A DNA stretch of 61,549 nucleotides from Myxococcales bacterium. Lineage in GTDB: Bacteria; Myxococcota_A; Polyangia; Fen-1088. Made by a program: the position numbers and the translations under genes. The notes beneath the pieces were generated by a model. The model was given only the letters and a program-made list of their open reading frames with translations. It was not told the DNA's origin and did no database searches. Positions 18,720-27,987 of this stretch are shown piece by piece; the first letter of the stretch is position 1; every line of letters starts with the position of its first letter. The stretch is taken from positions 1 through 61,549 of the forward strand of contig JANXXE010000124.1 in NCBI GenBank assembly GCA_025350815.1, given 5' to 3'.

Positions 18720-19060
18720 ATGAAATGAGCGATCGAGATTCCGCGGAACGGAGAAAGCACGAGCGCTTCGAGATCATTCTGAAGGTGACGCTGCAGGCGG
18801 GGGAGACGGTGCTGACAGGCCATTCGCAGGACATCTCCCAGCGGGGCATCTTCATCGCCATGGTGGCGCCGCTGCCACGCGGTGCGGTGGTGGAGCTGGC
18901 CATACAAGACGATGCGACGGCCGATCCCATCCGCATGCAGGGCAAGGTCGTCCACGCACTGGCCGGCATCGGCAATGGCGTCGAATTCGTGTCCCCGACG
19001 CAGGAAGCGGAGCAGGCGCTAGCCCGGCTGATCCGGACGCTGAAGGCCAGCCAGGCCTGA
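18716..19060 (+). CDS. PilZ domain protein, predicted c-di-GMP receptor
   Basis: The 114-residue protein is a single PilZ domain with both nucleotide-binding motifs intact: RxxxR (Arg13-Lys-His-Glu-Arg17) and [D/N]xSxxG (Asp39-Ile-Ser41-Gln-Arg-Gly44). It should therefore bind c-di-GMP in the cytoplasm. No output domain is attached, so it must act through a partner. It overlaps the TPR-like gene by 4 bases and lies downstream of two Ser/Thr kinases, linking the two signalling types. A second ATG at 18725 is also possible. Confidence 0.9.
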   Translation: MNEMSDRDSAERRKHERFEIILKVTLQAGETVLTGHSQDISQRGIFIAMVAPLPRGAVVELAIQDDATADPIRMQGKVVHALAGIGNGVEFVSPTQEAEQALARLIRTLKASQA

Positions 19061-19070
19061 CGGCCCCCGC

Positions 19071-20465
19071 ATGACCGACGAGCCGAGCCGCGCGCCAACG
19101 CCGCCCCTGCGGCCGGGCGACGAAGTCTCTGTCCACATCGACAGCCTGGCCTACGGCGGCGAGGCGGTCGGTCGATACGCCAGTCCCGACGGCAAACAGT
19201 TTGTCCTGTTCGTGAGCAAGGCCGCGCCCGGCGAGGTGGTTCGCGCCCGCGTGAGGCGACTTCGCCGACGCCACGGCGAGGCCGATGTGGTTGCCGTCGA
19301 GCAAGCCTCGCCCGATCGGGTAGAACCCCGCTGTCCCCACGTCGCGCAGGGTTGCGGCGGCTGCAGCTGGCAACACATTGATTACCAGGCCCAGCTGGCG
19401 GCCAAACAGGGTCTGGTGCGCGACAGCCTGGAACGACTGGGCGGATTTCGCGATTTGCCGTTGCGGCCCATCATTGCGGCGACCAGCCCCTGGTACTTTC
19501 GCAACAAGATGCAGTTTGCTTTTCATCCGCTGGGGGGACTGGGCCTGCACGTCGGCGGCGCCTGGGATCGGATCTTCACCCTCGAAACGTGCCTCCTGCA
19601 GTCCGCCCTGTCGGTCGAGATAGTGAAGACGGCGCGCGCCTTCGTGCTGGAACACGGCGTTTCGCTGTACGACCCGCGAACCAAGCAAGGGTTCCTGCGC
19701 GAGCTGGTCATACGAAACAGCGTCGCGACGGGCGAGATCATGGTCGGCATCGTGACCACCGACGGGCCGCAAGCCGTGGTGACCGCCCTTGGCCGGCACA
19801 TCGCGGCCCTGGATGCGCGCATCACCAGCGTCCTGCATGCTGTCAGTCCGGGGGTGTCGGACGCCGCGCCCATTCTGCGCACCAACGTTTTGCACGGGAA
19901 TGCCACCATCACCGAGGCGACCCGGGGCCTGAAATTCCAGATCGCCTTGACGACCTTCTTCCAGACCAACACCGCGCAAGCAGAACAGCTGGTGGACCTG
20001 GTGCGGGAACAAGCGGGCCCGGGGGGCGGTGTCGGGATCGACCTGTACTGCGGCGTCGGCCTGTTCAGTCTGGCGCTGGCCAGCCAATGTGAAACCGTGG
20101 CGGGTATTGAAATCGTGTCGGCCTCCATCGAGGCTGCACGCCAGAACGCCGAGCTCAATCACATCGAGAACGCCACCTTTCACGTGGGCGATGCCCGCAC
20201 GGCCCTGCCCGAGGTCCTGGCCGCCCGGGGCACACCGCGGGTCTTCGTGCTGGATCCGCCGCGCGCGGGCGCCGGCGGTAAGGTGATGCGCCGAATCGCG
20301 CGCTCGACACCCGAGCGCATCGTCTACGTGTCGTGCAACCCGACGACGCTGGCCCGCGATCTGGGCGAGCTTGGTCCCTTCGGTTACCGGATCACCAACG
20401 TGCAGCCGGTCGACCTGTTCCCGCAGACCTACCACGTCGAAACCGTGGTGACCCTGGAACGCTGA
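19071..20465 (+). CDS. rlmD: 23S rRNA (uracil-C5)-methyltransferase, RlmD/RumA type
   Basis: The 464-residue protein has an N-terminal TRAM domain (about 15-75), then the iron-sulfur cluster cysteines (CPHVAQGCGGC plus a fourth Cys in LETCLL), a long RNA-binding middle, and a C-terminal SAM-methyltransferase domain. The SAM site is GIDLYCGVGLFS. Near the end are DPPRAGAG and VYVSCNPTTLARD, the latter with the nucleophilic Cys that attacks uracil C6. Family members modify U1939 or U747 of 23S rRNA; which base is used here is not shown by the sequence. It follows the PilZ gene by 10 bases and may be co-transcribed. Confidence 0.93.
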   Translation: MTDEPSRAPTPPLRPGDEVSVHIDSLAYGGEAVGRYASPDGKQFVLFVSKAAPGEVVRARVRRLRRRHGEADVVAVEQASPDRVEPRCPHVAQGCGGCSWQHIDYQAQLAAKQGLVRDSLERLGGFRDLPLRPIIAATSPWYFRNKMQFAFHPLGGLGLHVGGAWDRIFTLETCLLQSALSVEIVKTARAFVLEHGVSLYDPRTKQGFLRELVIRNSVATGEIMVGIVTTDGPQAVVTALGRHIAALDARITSVLHAVSPGVSDAAPILRTNVLHGNATITEATRGLKFQIALTTFFQTNTAQAEQLVDLVREQAGPGGGVGIDLYCGVGLFSLALASQCETVAGIEIVSASIEAARQNAELNHIENATFHVGDARTALPEVLAARGTPRVFVLDPPRAGAGGKVMRRIARSTPERIVYVSCNPTTLARDLGELGPFGYRITNVQPVDLFPQTYHVETVVTLER

Positions 20466-20518
20466 AGCTAGAACCCGGCCTGCAAGCCAGCGGTGAATGC
20501 TATTTCGACAGCGGTGCA

Positions 20519-22432
20519 CTAGCTGGCCGCGATGACGGCCTCCACGTCGGCGAAAGAAAACGGCTTGTCCAAGCGTGGGTTGGGGACCACCGCCAGGAAC
20601 TCTGCGGCACGCGGGGTGAAAGCCCCACCCGTCATGAAAACGAAGCGGCGTTCAACACCAGGGTGCCTCTGCGCGACCGCGGCGAACAGGTCCATGCCGG
20701 TCATTCGCGGCATCATGAGGTCGCACAACACCACGTCGACGTCGGCGTGTCGGGCGAGAAATTCCAGCGCCTGCGCCCCCTCGACCACGACCGACACATC
20801 GTGATTCGCATCGAGAAACCGCCTCAACACCTCGCCGACGGTGGGCTCGTCGTCGACGATCAGGATTCGTCGGCGACGCGGCGACGCCGGCGCAGGGGCA
20901 ACCGTTGACAGTCCGACCCTTGCCCCCGCATGCCCGCTGCGCGCGGGCAAAGTCATGCGAAAGGTCGTCCCACGCCCCAGTTGACTGTTCACCTCGATCG
21001 TTCCTTCGTGCTCGGTGACGATGCTGCGACAGATCGAAAGGCCCAGCCCCATCCCCGCGCCGGCCGGCTTCGTGCTGAAGAAGGGTTCGAAAACGTGGGA
21101 CTGGGCCGTCGGCTCGATGCCCGCCCCGTTGTCTGACACCTCCAGTACGACCCGCGTGCCTTCAGCGCGAATGACGATGCAAATCTCGTTGTTCGCGCGC
21201 CCTTCCGGCAGCGCCTGGGCCGCGTTCACCAACAGGTTCAAAATGACTTGTTCAAGCTGCGAAGCGCTGCCGGCAATGGCCGGGATGTCTTCATACGTGG
21301 TGGTCAGGCGCGCGCGGTGGCGAATTTCATTCTCGGCAAAACGGGCAGCCCCGTCGGCCACGGCCCGAAGGTCGACCAGCCCGCGCGTGTCCGTCTCTGG
21401 GCGCGAGAAATTGCGAAGGTGACCGACGATGCTGGCAATCCGCTGAACGCCCTCGCGGACGTCACGCAGCCGCTCACGCGCCAAATCGACGGTCCCGGGC
21501 CCGCGCGCCGGCGCGTCGAGCGCCATCATCGCCTGTTCTAGTCCCAGCAGCGTGAAGGTCAGCGGGTTGTTAATCTCGTGCGCCACGCCGGCGAGCAAGG
21601 TGCCAAGAGCCGCCAGGCGATCGGCCTGAATCAGGCGCGCTTCCATTTCCTTGCGCGCGGTCACGTCGCGACCGAACGACAGCACCGCCGGGACGCCCTC
21701 CCATTCAATGGGCACGGACTGGACCTCGACCGGAATCAGGACCCGGTCCCGCCGGTAGGTGCGGTACTCGCGACTTTCCAACGGCTGGCCGCTGGCAAAC
21801 ATCTGTCGCGTCCGTTCAACCAGCGCTGCGCGTTCATCGGGGTGGACGAGATCGCGCGGATCAATCGCCAGCAATTCCTCGACAGTCGCGTAGGCCAGCA
21901 TTCGCGCGGCGGCATCGTTCGCAAAGCACAAGCGGCGGCCGTCGAAGATCCAGATCGCGTCCGGCGCGCTTTCCGTCATCTTACGAAATCGCGCCTCGGA
22001 TTGCCCCAGCGCCTCGAGACTGCGCCGTCGGTCGGTGATGTCGAAAAAAAACGTGACGATGGCCTTATGCCCTTCCAGCGTTATCTCCGACAACGAGACT
22101 TCAAGTGGGATCAGGCGACCATCCTTCGCCTTCGATACGGTCTCGAACGATCGGGGTGCGGGCTCGCCACGCAGACGCCGGGCGCGTTCTTCCGCGCGCG
22201 AGGCCCGTTCTTCGGGCACCAACAGGTCCGACGGAGACATGCCCAGCAATTCGTCCTTCGGATAACCCAGGATTTCGGCGCCGACGTCACTCATGAACAG
22301 GGTGCGCGCCACCGGCTGATCGATCTGAATGACAGAGATGCCGATGCGTGCACCGCTGGCCGCACCCATGATCGCGCCGCCCAGGCGCTCGATCTGCCGT
22401 TGGTCCCAGACGCCCGCAGTGAGGTCAGTCAT
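20519..22432 (-). CDS. Hybrid sensor histidine kinase: PAS-PAS-HisKA-HATPase-REC
   Basis: The 637-residue protein is cytoplasmic, with no membrane segment. Two PAS domains (about 20-140 and 145-270) are followed by a HisKA domain with His285 in AGVAHEINNPL, an HATPase_c domain (VSDNGAGIEP, GMGLGLSICRSIV) and a C-terminal receiver domain with VDDEP and the phosphoacceptor Asp571 in CDLMMPRMTG; Lys is present in RLDKPF. All phosphotransfer residues are present. No response regulator or HPt gene is adjacent, so its output is unknown. It is divergent from the 22543 operon with 110 bases between. Confidence 0.95.
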   Translation of the reverse strand: MTDLTAGVWDQRQIERLGGAIMGAASGARIGISVIQIDQPVARTLFMSDVGAEILGYPKDELLGMSPSDLLVPEERASRAEERARRLRGEPAPRSFETVSKAKDGRLIPLEVSLSEITLEGHKAIVTFFFDITDRRRSLEALGQSEARFRKMTESAPDAIWIFDGRRLCFANDAAARMLAYATVEELLAIDPRDLVHPDERAALVERTRQMFASGQPLESREYRTYRRDRVLIPVEVQSVPIEWEGVPAVLSFGRDVTARKEMEARLIQADRLAALGTLLAGVAHEINNPLTFTLLGLEQAMMALDAPARGPGTVDLARERLRDVREGVQRIASIVGHLRNFSRPETDTRGLVDLRAVADGAARFAENEIRHRARLTTTYEDIPAIAGSASQLEQVILNLLVNAAQALPEGRANNEICIVIRAEGTRVVLEVSDNGAGIEPTAQSHVFEPFFSTKPAGAGMGLGLSICRSIVTEHEGTIEVNSQLGRGTTFRMTLPARSGHAGARVGLSTVAPAPASPRRRRILIVDDEPTVGEVLRRFLDANHDVSVVVEGAQALEFLARHADVDVVLCDLMMPRMTGMDLFAAVAQRHPGVERRFVFMTGGAFTPRAAEFLAVVPNPRLDKPFSFADVEAVIAAS

Positions 22433-22542
22433 GCGGGCCGCATCTTACCATTCTCGCCCCGCGCGCCTTGCAATGGCACCGTGGCATTCCTGCGCAGATC
22501 TCCTCAGTGGCGGCCAGGTAGCGAGATGAATATGATGTTGGT

Positions 22543-24549
22543 GTGCCACCCAAGATTTCTCCCCCGCGACGACGCCACCCACAGTGGTTGCGGGCGTGGG
22601 GGCTGGCCGGCTTGCTTGGTGTTGCGGCCCTGTGTGGCCATGCCGGCCAGGCCCCGGCCCAGGGGGCCAATCCTGCTGCCGCCCGAACCCTGGACGACTA
22701 CCGACACTTCCGCGCGCTGTCGATCGATCTGCTGGGACGCACGCCGACGCGCCAAGAACTGACGGATTTCGAACGCCCGGACTTCAAGCAAGAGGCCTGG
22801 ATCGACAAACGCCTGACTGGACCCGGCTATCCCGAACGGCTTGCGCGCATCTACATGGACGCGCTTCGCCTGGAGGTGGGGCCGGCCTTCGCCTATACGC
22901 CTGCCTCCGTGATCCTCCGACGGCAGCTGGTCAAGGGGCCCGAGGGCGAAGAACTTTACGTCTATTACCGACAGGGCCAGCGGCGGCGGCGCGACGTTAC
23001 CGACGGTGAATTCTGTCTGTCACAGGCCGAGACGGGCCTGTCGTTCCCCCTGGCCGGGATCGCCGTCGGCGAATCGAAGCCGGTTCCGCAGCAGATTCTG
23101 GATGAACGCACTGTCGTGGTCAGGCCGTGGTGGCTGTACCGGGATTTCGAGGCGCCCCACGCGACCGTCCGCCTGCCGACCGAGGGCAAGAACGCCGACC
23201 CCTTGTTCGTTCCCGTCGACGAACTGCTGCGCGATCCGGACAAGAGCCCCACCATCGAGGTGCGGGTGTGCCGCGAAGAAGCGCAAACCGCCGACGTGGG
23301 CGCGCTGTTCAGTTCGGGCCGCACGCCTGCGCCCGCCAAGGCACCCAAGCCGGGGGCACCGACGGCGGACCTGCCGCGCGGACGTTTTCGCCCGTACCCG
23401 GCCGACGACGCCTACGCCAAGGCGCACGTCGGCGATCCCATCTCCTGTCGCAGCGCCGGCGCGCTGACCATGTCGGCGGACTGCGGCTGCGGGCCAGGTC
23501 TGCGCCACTGCCTTCCGGGCGACAGCGGCACCAACAACCCGCGTGCGTTTTCCCTGCCGACGCGCCTGCCCCTGGGACTGGACCTGCCCCTTGGCAGCAC
23601 GCCCCAGACAGTGTCGGACTGGTACAAGTTCTGGTGGACGCAGGAAGCCGCGCGCTTTTTGGGTTACCTTTTCAGCGCGGATCGCGACTTTCGCGAGGTG
23701 CTGGCCGCGCACTATTCATTCGTGAACGGGCCGCTGGCGGCGTTCTACCGCACTGGCGCGCCCGCCAGTTGTTGCGATCGCGAAAAGGCCTTCGGTATGA
23801 TCGAAAGCACCGAACCGCTTTTCGATCCCAAGGCGCTGCCGACCGATCTCGCGCCCTTCGACACCCGCACGTGGAAAATGGTGCCCGACCGGGGCGCCCA
23901 CGCTGCGGGCCTGGTCACGATGCCCGTCTTCTTGGCGAAGTATGCCTCCCGCCGCTCGCGGGCCGCCGCGCTTTATACGACCTTTCTGTGTCGCAACTTC
24001 GTCGCTGGCAAAGAAGAATTGACGCCATCGCAAGAGCCGAACCTGACGGTGCGGCCCGGTTGCGCCAGTTGCCACGCGACCCTGGAACCACTGGCCGCGT
24101 ATTTCTCGCGCGTCGAGGAGGCCAACTGGACCTTCCTGCCCGCGTGGCGCTTCCCGTTGCGGAATCTCACGTGCAAGAAGAACGCGCAGGGGCGCCTACC
24201 GGGCTTTTGTAACGTTTTCTACGACGGTGACTTTTCCGACGCGACGGCAGGCGTATTGCGCGGTGCCTACGCGTCCCTGGATCATGCAGCCGCGGGCGCG
24301 GCGGGCGCGGCTGTGGCCCTGGGCGACGCCCCGGAATTCGCCGCGTGCGCCGTGCAGCGGGTGACATCGTCGTTTTTGGGCCGCCCGCTGACCAGCGACG
24401 ACGACGATCTGCTGACCGCCCTCGGTTCGGAATTTCGCCGCAACGGCCTTCGCATGCGCCCGCTGGTGCGAGCGATCCTTCTATCGGACGCGTACCGACG
24501 CTCGAACAACATCAGCTCGGCCATCTGGCGACGGGGCGATCACGAATGA
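22543..24549 (+). CDS. Exported DUF1549/DUF1588/DUF1585-like protein with c-type haem motif
   Basis: The 668-residue protein has an N-terminal signal (long basic n-region, core GLAGLLGVAALCG) and is Cys-rich. The segment ALSIDLLGRTPTRQELTDF is typical of DUF1549, CASCHATLEPL is a CxxCH haem-type motif as in DUF1588, and the end (GLRMRPLVRAILLSDAYRRSN) resembles DUF1585/DUF1553. Such proteins are abundant in Planctomycetes and Myxococcota and nearly always pair with DUF1501 proteins, as here; their biochemical role is not established. The start is a GTG with no obvious ribosome-binding site. It leads a four-gene operon and overlaps the next gene by 4 bases. Confidence 0.8.
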   Translation: MPPKISPPRRRHPQWLRAWGLAGLLGVAALCGHAGQAPAQGANPAAARTLDDYRHFRALSIDLLGRTPTRQELTDFERPDFKQEAWIDKRLTGPGYPERLARIYMDALRLEVGPAFAYTPASVILRRQLVKGPEGEELYVYYRQGQRRRRDVTDGEFCLSQAETGLSFPLAGIAVGESKPVPQQILDERTVVVRPWWLYRDFEAPHATVRLPTEGKNADPLFVPVDELLRDPDKSPTIEVRVCREEAQTADVGALFSSGRTPAPAKAPKPGAPTADLPRGRFRPYPADDAYAKAHVGDPISCRSAGALTMSADCGCGPGLRHCLPGDSGTNNPRAFSLPTRLPLGLDLPLGSTPQTVSDWYKFWWTQEAARFLGYLFSADRDFREVLAAHYSFVNGPLAAFYRTGAPASCCDREKAFGMIESTEPLFDPKALPTDLAPFDTRTWKMVPDRGAHAAGLVTMPVFLAKYASRRSRAAALYTTFLCRNFVAGKEELTPSQEPNLTVRPGCASCHATLEPLAAYFSRVEEANWTFLPAWRFPLRNLTCKKNAQGRLPGFCNVFYDGDFSDATAGVLRGAYASLDHAAAGAAGAAVALGDAPEFAACAVQRVTSSFLGRPLTSDDDDLLTALGSEFRRNGLRMRPLVRAILLSDAYRRSNNISSAIWRRGDHE

Positions 24550-25250
24550 CGACGCGCCTCACCGCGGGTTCTGCGACCGCACTGGCGCTTGCGCTGTCGG
24601 CGTGTCATCGGCCGCCCATCGCTATTGCCCCGACGACCGTACAACCGTTGCTGGCGACGGCCGTCATTCCGCAAGACACCACGCCCAAAGAGGACGTCCG
24701 CCTTCTGGCAGCCGAGGTTTATCTGCGCACGTATCTGCAGCTGTTCGGCGGCATCCCCCCCGTCGAGGCTCAGCAGCGCGCGCGTGGCAATGAAGGCACG
24801 GCCCTGTTCGATAACTGGAACGACTACCTGGCTGCGCTGGGCTTTCCCGATTACCGCAACGATCTGCCGCGGTCGACACAGACCAACGGCCTGATGATGG
24901 CCACCTTCGACCGACTGGGAATGGCCCTGTGCGCACGCGCGGCCGAACACGATCTGCGCGACGCCACGCCCCTGCCCCAACGTCTGCTTTTCGCCTTTGC
25001 CAACCCGCCGGCCACGCCCGATCGGGTGGCGTTCGCGCCGGCGTTCGACCTGCTGCACCGGACATTTTTGGGCTACCCGGCGCGCCTGGCACCGGCAGGA
25101 CGCACGGACGCCTTTTTCGATGTCTACCGCGACATCGTCGCCCGCCATGCAGACGGCAAGGCGCCCCGCACACGATTGACGCCGGTCCAGGCCGGATGGA
25201 TGGCGGTTTGCCTGGGCCTGGTTCGCCATCCAGAATTCCACACGTACTGA
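24546..25250 (+). CDS. Lipoprotein of the DUF1501 operon, 234 aa
   Basis: The product has a lipoprotein signal (lipobox LALSAC) and a largely helical body (LLAAEVYLRTYLQLFGG, LLFAFANPPATPDRVAF) without any motif I can name. The internal pattern VRHPEFHTY at the C-terminus resembles the endings of DUF1549/DUF1800-like partners, so it may be a shortened relative. ATG 24546 overlaps the upstream stop (ATGA); the longer in-frame extension upstream lies inside the previous gene and is rejected. The DUF1501 gene follows after 17 bases. Confidence 0.75.
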   Translation: MTTRLTAGSATALALALSACHRPPIAIAPTTVQPLLATAVIPQDTTPKEDVRLLAAEVYLRTYLQLFGGIPPVEAQQRARGNEGTALFDNWNDYLAALGFPDYRNDLPRSTQTNGLMMATFDRLGMALCARAAEHDLRDATPLPQRLLFAFANPPATPDRVAFAPAFDLLHRTFLGYPARLAPAGRTDAFFDVYRDIVARHADGKAPRTRLTPVQAGWMAVCLGLVRHPEFHTY

Positions 25251-25267
25251 TTGAGGGAGTGACACGG

Positions 25268-26656
25268 ATGAAATCCAATAACGCTGCACTGCCGTCACGC
25301 CGGGACCTTCTCCGCCAAGGGGCCGCGGGGGCGGCCGCCCTGCTGCCGGGTGGCCTGGCCCTGCGCGCCCTGGCGGACGAACAATCCTTCGGGGATGCCG
25401 GCAAGGACGAGTTTTTCATCTTCATTCACGCCGCCGGCGGCTGGGACGTCACGCTGTGGGCCGACCCGCGCAACACGCGCGCTGGCCTCGTCGAACCCGC
25501 TTCCACCGCCAACACCGAAACCGGCGGGGTCCGTCTGTGGAAGGACGAGACGATGGACGGGGACATCCACAGCTTCAAGTTGTTGCAGCCGTCCGGCTCG
25601 AACCTGGTCTTCGGCCCCGGCATCGGCGGACTGCTGGATTTCCATGATCGTCTGTGCGTGATCAACGGTCTGGCGATGAACACCGTCAGCCACCCCGACG
25701 GAATCACCTTCTCGGTCACAGGCCGGCACCTGCAGGGCAGCCGCAGCCTTCAGCCCAGCATCAACACGGCAATGGCCAACGAACTTGGCTTGGCGCAGAC
25801 GTTTCCGTCGGTGTCGCTGCAATTTCCGTCGTCGTACTGCGGCGACCATCTGGACCGCCGGGCCGTCCCGCTGATGATCGACCGCGTCGGAAACATCGCT
25901 GGCGTCCTGTCGCGCGCCCCGCAATACGCTCTGGACGGCGACGCCATGGCGGTGACAGCGCTGCTGTCGCAAGAGGCGACGGCCCTGGCATCCCGCTCGG
26001 CCTACGGCGATGTGTTGCGCGGGATGGCCCTGCAGTACCGCAGCTTGCCCGGGATGCTTTCGCCCCAGATGCAAAACCTGTTCAACGACGCCAAGCTGCG
26101 CGCCGCGCATCCCGAGTTCAAGTACCAGGCGCGCGGCATGGGCCCCAGCGCCGTCAATGCGGCCTTCGCCCTCGAAGCGATGAAGCGCAACCTCGTCCGC
26201 TGCGTCAGTTTCGCGCTGGGTGGTTTCGACACGCATGCCGGAAACTACCGCCAGCAGGCCCAGCTTCAGCAAACCATGTTCGACATCGTCGCCACCCTGC
26301 TGCGTGGCCTCGACACCACGCCCCATCCGACCAAGGCCGGCGCCAAGCTGTCCGAGCACACACACATCCTGATCATGAGTGAATTTTGCCGAACGCCGCA
26401 GATCAACCTGGGCGGCGGGCGCGACCACTACCCGAACAATTCGGCGCTGGTGATTTCGCCGCGCTTTCGCGGCAATCGCACCTTTGGTCGCACGGATCCC
26501 GACCAGGTCCTGCCACTGGCCACGCGCAAATTCTCCGACGAACAGCGCGCCATCACGCCCCCCGATCTTTTGGCAACCTTTGTGTCCGCATTTGGGATCG
26601 CGCCCCGAAAATATTTCCGCGAGGGCGAGGTGGTGCCAGAGTTGCTGACCGGATGA
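25268..26656 (+). CDS. Tat-exported DUF1501 protein
   Basis: The 462-residue product has a twin-arginine signal (SRRDLLRQGAAG) and then a DUF1501 domain, related to the alkaline-phosphatase/sulfatase fold: FFIFIHAAGGWD at the start, HPDGITFSVTGRH in the middle, GGFDTHAGN and the late ILIMSEFCRTPQIN with GGGRDHYPNN. The metal-ligand-like His and Asp residues of the family appear present. It is exported folded. A GAGGGAG site lies before ATG 25268. Its stop overlaps the cytochrome gene by 4 bases. Function is unknown; partners suggest a periplasmic complex with haem proteins. Confidence 0.88.
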   Translation: MKSNNAALPSRRDLLRQGAAGAAALLPGGLALRALADEQSFGDAGKDEFFIFIHAAGGWDVTLWADPRNTRAGLVEPASTANTETGGVRLWKDETMDGDIHSFKLLQPSGSNLVFGPGIGGLLDFHDRLCVINGLAMNTVSHPDGITFSVTGRHLQGSRSLQPSINTAMANELGLAQTFPSVSLQFPSSYCGDHLDRRAVPLMIDRVGNIAGVLSRAPQYALDGDAMAVTALLSQEATALASRSAYGDVLRGMALQYRSLPGMLSPQMQNLFNDAKLRAAHPEFKYQARGMGPSAVNAAFALEAMKRNLVRCVSFALGGFDTHAGNYRQQAQLQQTMFDIVATLLRGLDTTPHPTKAGAKLSEHTHILIMSEFCRTPQINLGGGRDHYPNNSALVISPRFRGNRTFGRTDPDQVLPLATRKFSDEQRAITPPDLLATFVSAFGIAPRKYFREGEVVPELLTG

Positions 26657-27855
26657 CGAAAAGCCCGGGGCCGTCATTCCTGTGTTTGCTGGCGTGCCTG
26701 TCCTGCGCGGATCTCGCGCCCTACCGCCGCGACAGCGGCCGCTTCGCTGCTCTTGATCTGCGCCGCGAGAGCCCGACCCGACTGGGTGCACGCGGCGCCG
26801 TACAGTCGATGGCCGATGACGGCGCCAGGCAAGTCGTCCTGACTGACGACGGCCCCTGGATAATACGGGGCCAAACCATCGAGCGCGCCCAGGGGCAGCG
26901 TCACTGGCTCAAGGCTGCCCTGATCCCCGCGGCCGACGGTGCCGGAACCTGGGCCGTCGCGATCGACGCGGACGGCCACCTGTGTCGCCTGCGCCCCGGC
27001 GTCGACCCCGAAGACGTCGGCGCACGCTACGGGCTTGAACACGAGCAGATCGCGGACGTCGCGACCGCCGGGGGCCGCCTCGTGGCGTTGCTGCTGAAAG
27101 ACGCCTACGCAATTGCCGATGGCGCCCGTGTGACCCGCTATCCGGCGCAGGGCGTTCGCGCGGTGACCGGAGGCGGGACCCGGGTGGCCGTGCGCTTCGA
27201 TGAAAGGGTCGACGTCATCGATGGACTGCTGCCGACGGCCCAGAATCCGCATGGCACGCCACGCGGGCGGTCCTTCCGGATGAAGGCACCCACGGCGGTC
27301 GCGTTGACCGCCCGCGGCCAGCTATTCGTCGCGGCGGGCAGCGCCCTGTACCGCGAAAATTCATCGGGTGGTTTGTCGCTGATCTACCTTTCTGCCGGGG
27401 CGCCCGGCTTGACGTCGGTCGTGGCTGCGGGATTTGCATTGTGGTTTGCTGACGGCACCACCCTTGGTCACGTTGAGGATGGGTCGACGGCTTTGACGAC
27501 CGCACCCGCCTTGGCTCCGACGTCTCGGCTGCTGGGCGCGGGCGACGGCCGCGTGTGGGCGCTGGCCGGGGGACAGGTGACACTTCTTGCCACCAACCGA
27601 GAATCCTCGTCGGCGGCGGACTGGGACAATGGACTGGGCGCGGTGTTCACCCGGGCGTGCAGCGAGTGCCACCTGCCGGGCGGTCGCTCCGACGTGGACC
27701 TGTCCAGCGCCAGCGCCTGGGCCGCGCGGCGCGACGAAATTCGCGAACGCGTTTTGGTCAAGCACACCATGCCGCCCGCCGGCCGTGCGCTCAGCGAGGA
27801 CGACGCCGCAGCCGTCCGCTCATGGACCCACGAGGCACAGCGATTTCATCCCTGA
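26653..27855 (+). CDS. Lipoprotein with beta-propeller-like body and C-terminal cytochrome c domain
   Basis: The 400-residue protein has a lipoprotein signal (LACLSC), about 300 residues of repeating short strands (GxxxVAL, GxGDGRVWALAGG) that look like a beta-propeller, and a C-terminal c-type cytochrome domain with the haem motif CSECH and a Met in the KHTMPPAG loop as likely axial ligand. It could pass electrons within the operon's complex. ATG 26653 overlaps the DUF1501 stop (ATGA); the in-frame extension to 26386 lies within DUF1501 and is rejected. Confidence 0.82.
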   Translation: MTKSPGPSFLCLLACLSCADLAPYRRDSGRFAALDLRRESPTRLGARGAVQSMADDGARQVVLTDDGPWIIRGQTIERAQGQRHWLKAALIPAADGAGTWAVAIDADGHLCRLRPGVDPEDVGARYGLEHEQIADVATAGGRLVALLLKDAYAIADGARVTRYPAQGVRAVTGGGTRVAVRFDERVDVIDGLLPTAQNPHGTPRGRSFRMKAPTAVALTARGQLFVAAGSALYRENSSGGLSLIYLSAGAPGLTSVVAAGFALWFADGTTLGHVEDGSTALTTAPALAPTSRLLGAGDGRVWALAGGQVTLLATNRESSSAADWDNGLGAVFTRACSECHLPGGRSDVDLSSASAWAARRDEIRERVLVKHTMPPAGRALSEDDAAAVRSWTHEAQRFHP

Positions 27856-27866
27856 CGCAACGTGAA

Positions 27867-27888
27867 CGCGGGGCGTTTTGCCCCCGCG
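27867..27888 (+). terminator. Possible terminator hairpin after the DUF1501 operon
   Basis: A GC-rich stem (CGCGGGGC with GCCCCCGCG, one bulged C) encloses a GTTTT loop, 12 bases past the cytochrome gene stop. No T run follows, so it may be a weak or Rho-aided terminator. Confidence 0.35.
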
Positions 27889-27987
27889 GGGCAGCATGCG
27901 ACGCTGGGAACATCACTTCTGATGCGGCTGCCGGGTCTAAAGGAATAGGCACGTACGATGCTTAGTTATCGCTACCGGAGGTTGAAT

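Noticed and set aside
25295-26791. 498-codon open frame on the minus strand
   Set aside because: Antisense shadow of the DUF1501 gene; no start signal or recognisable motif.
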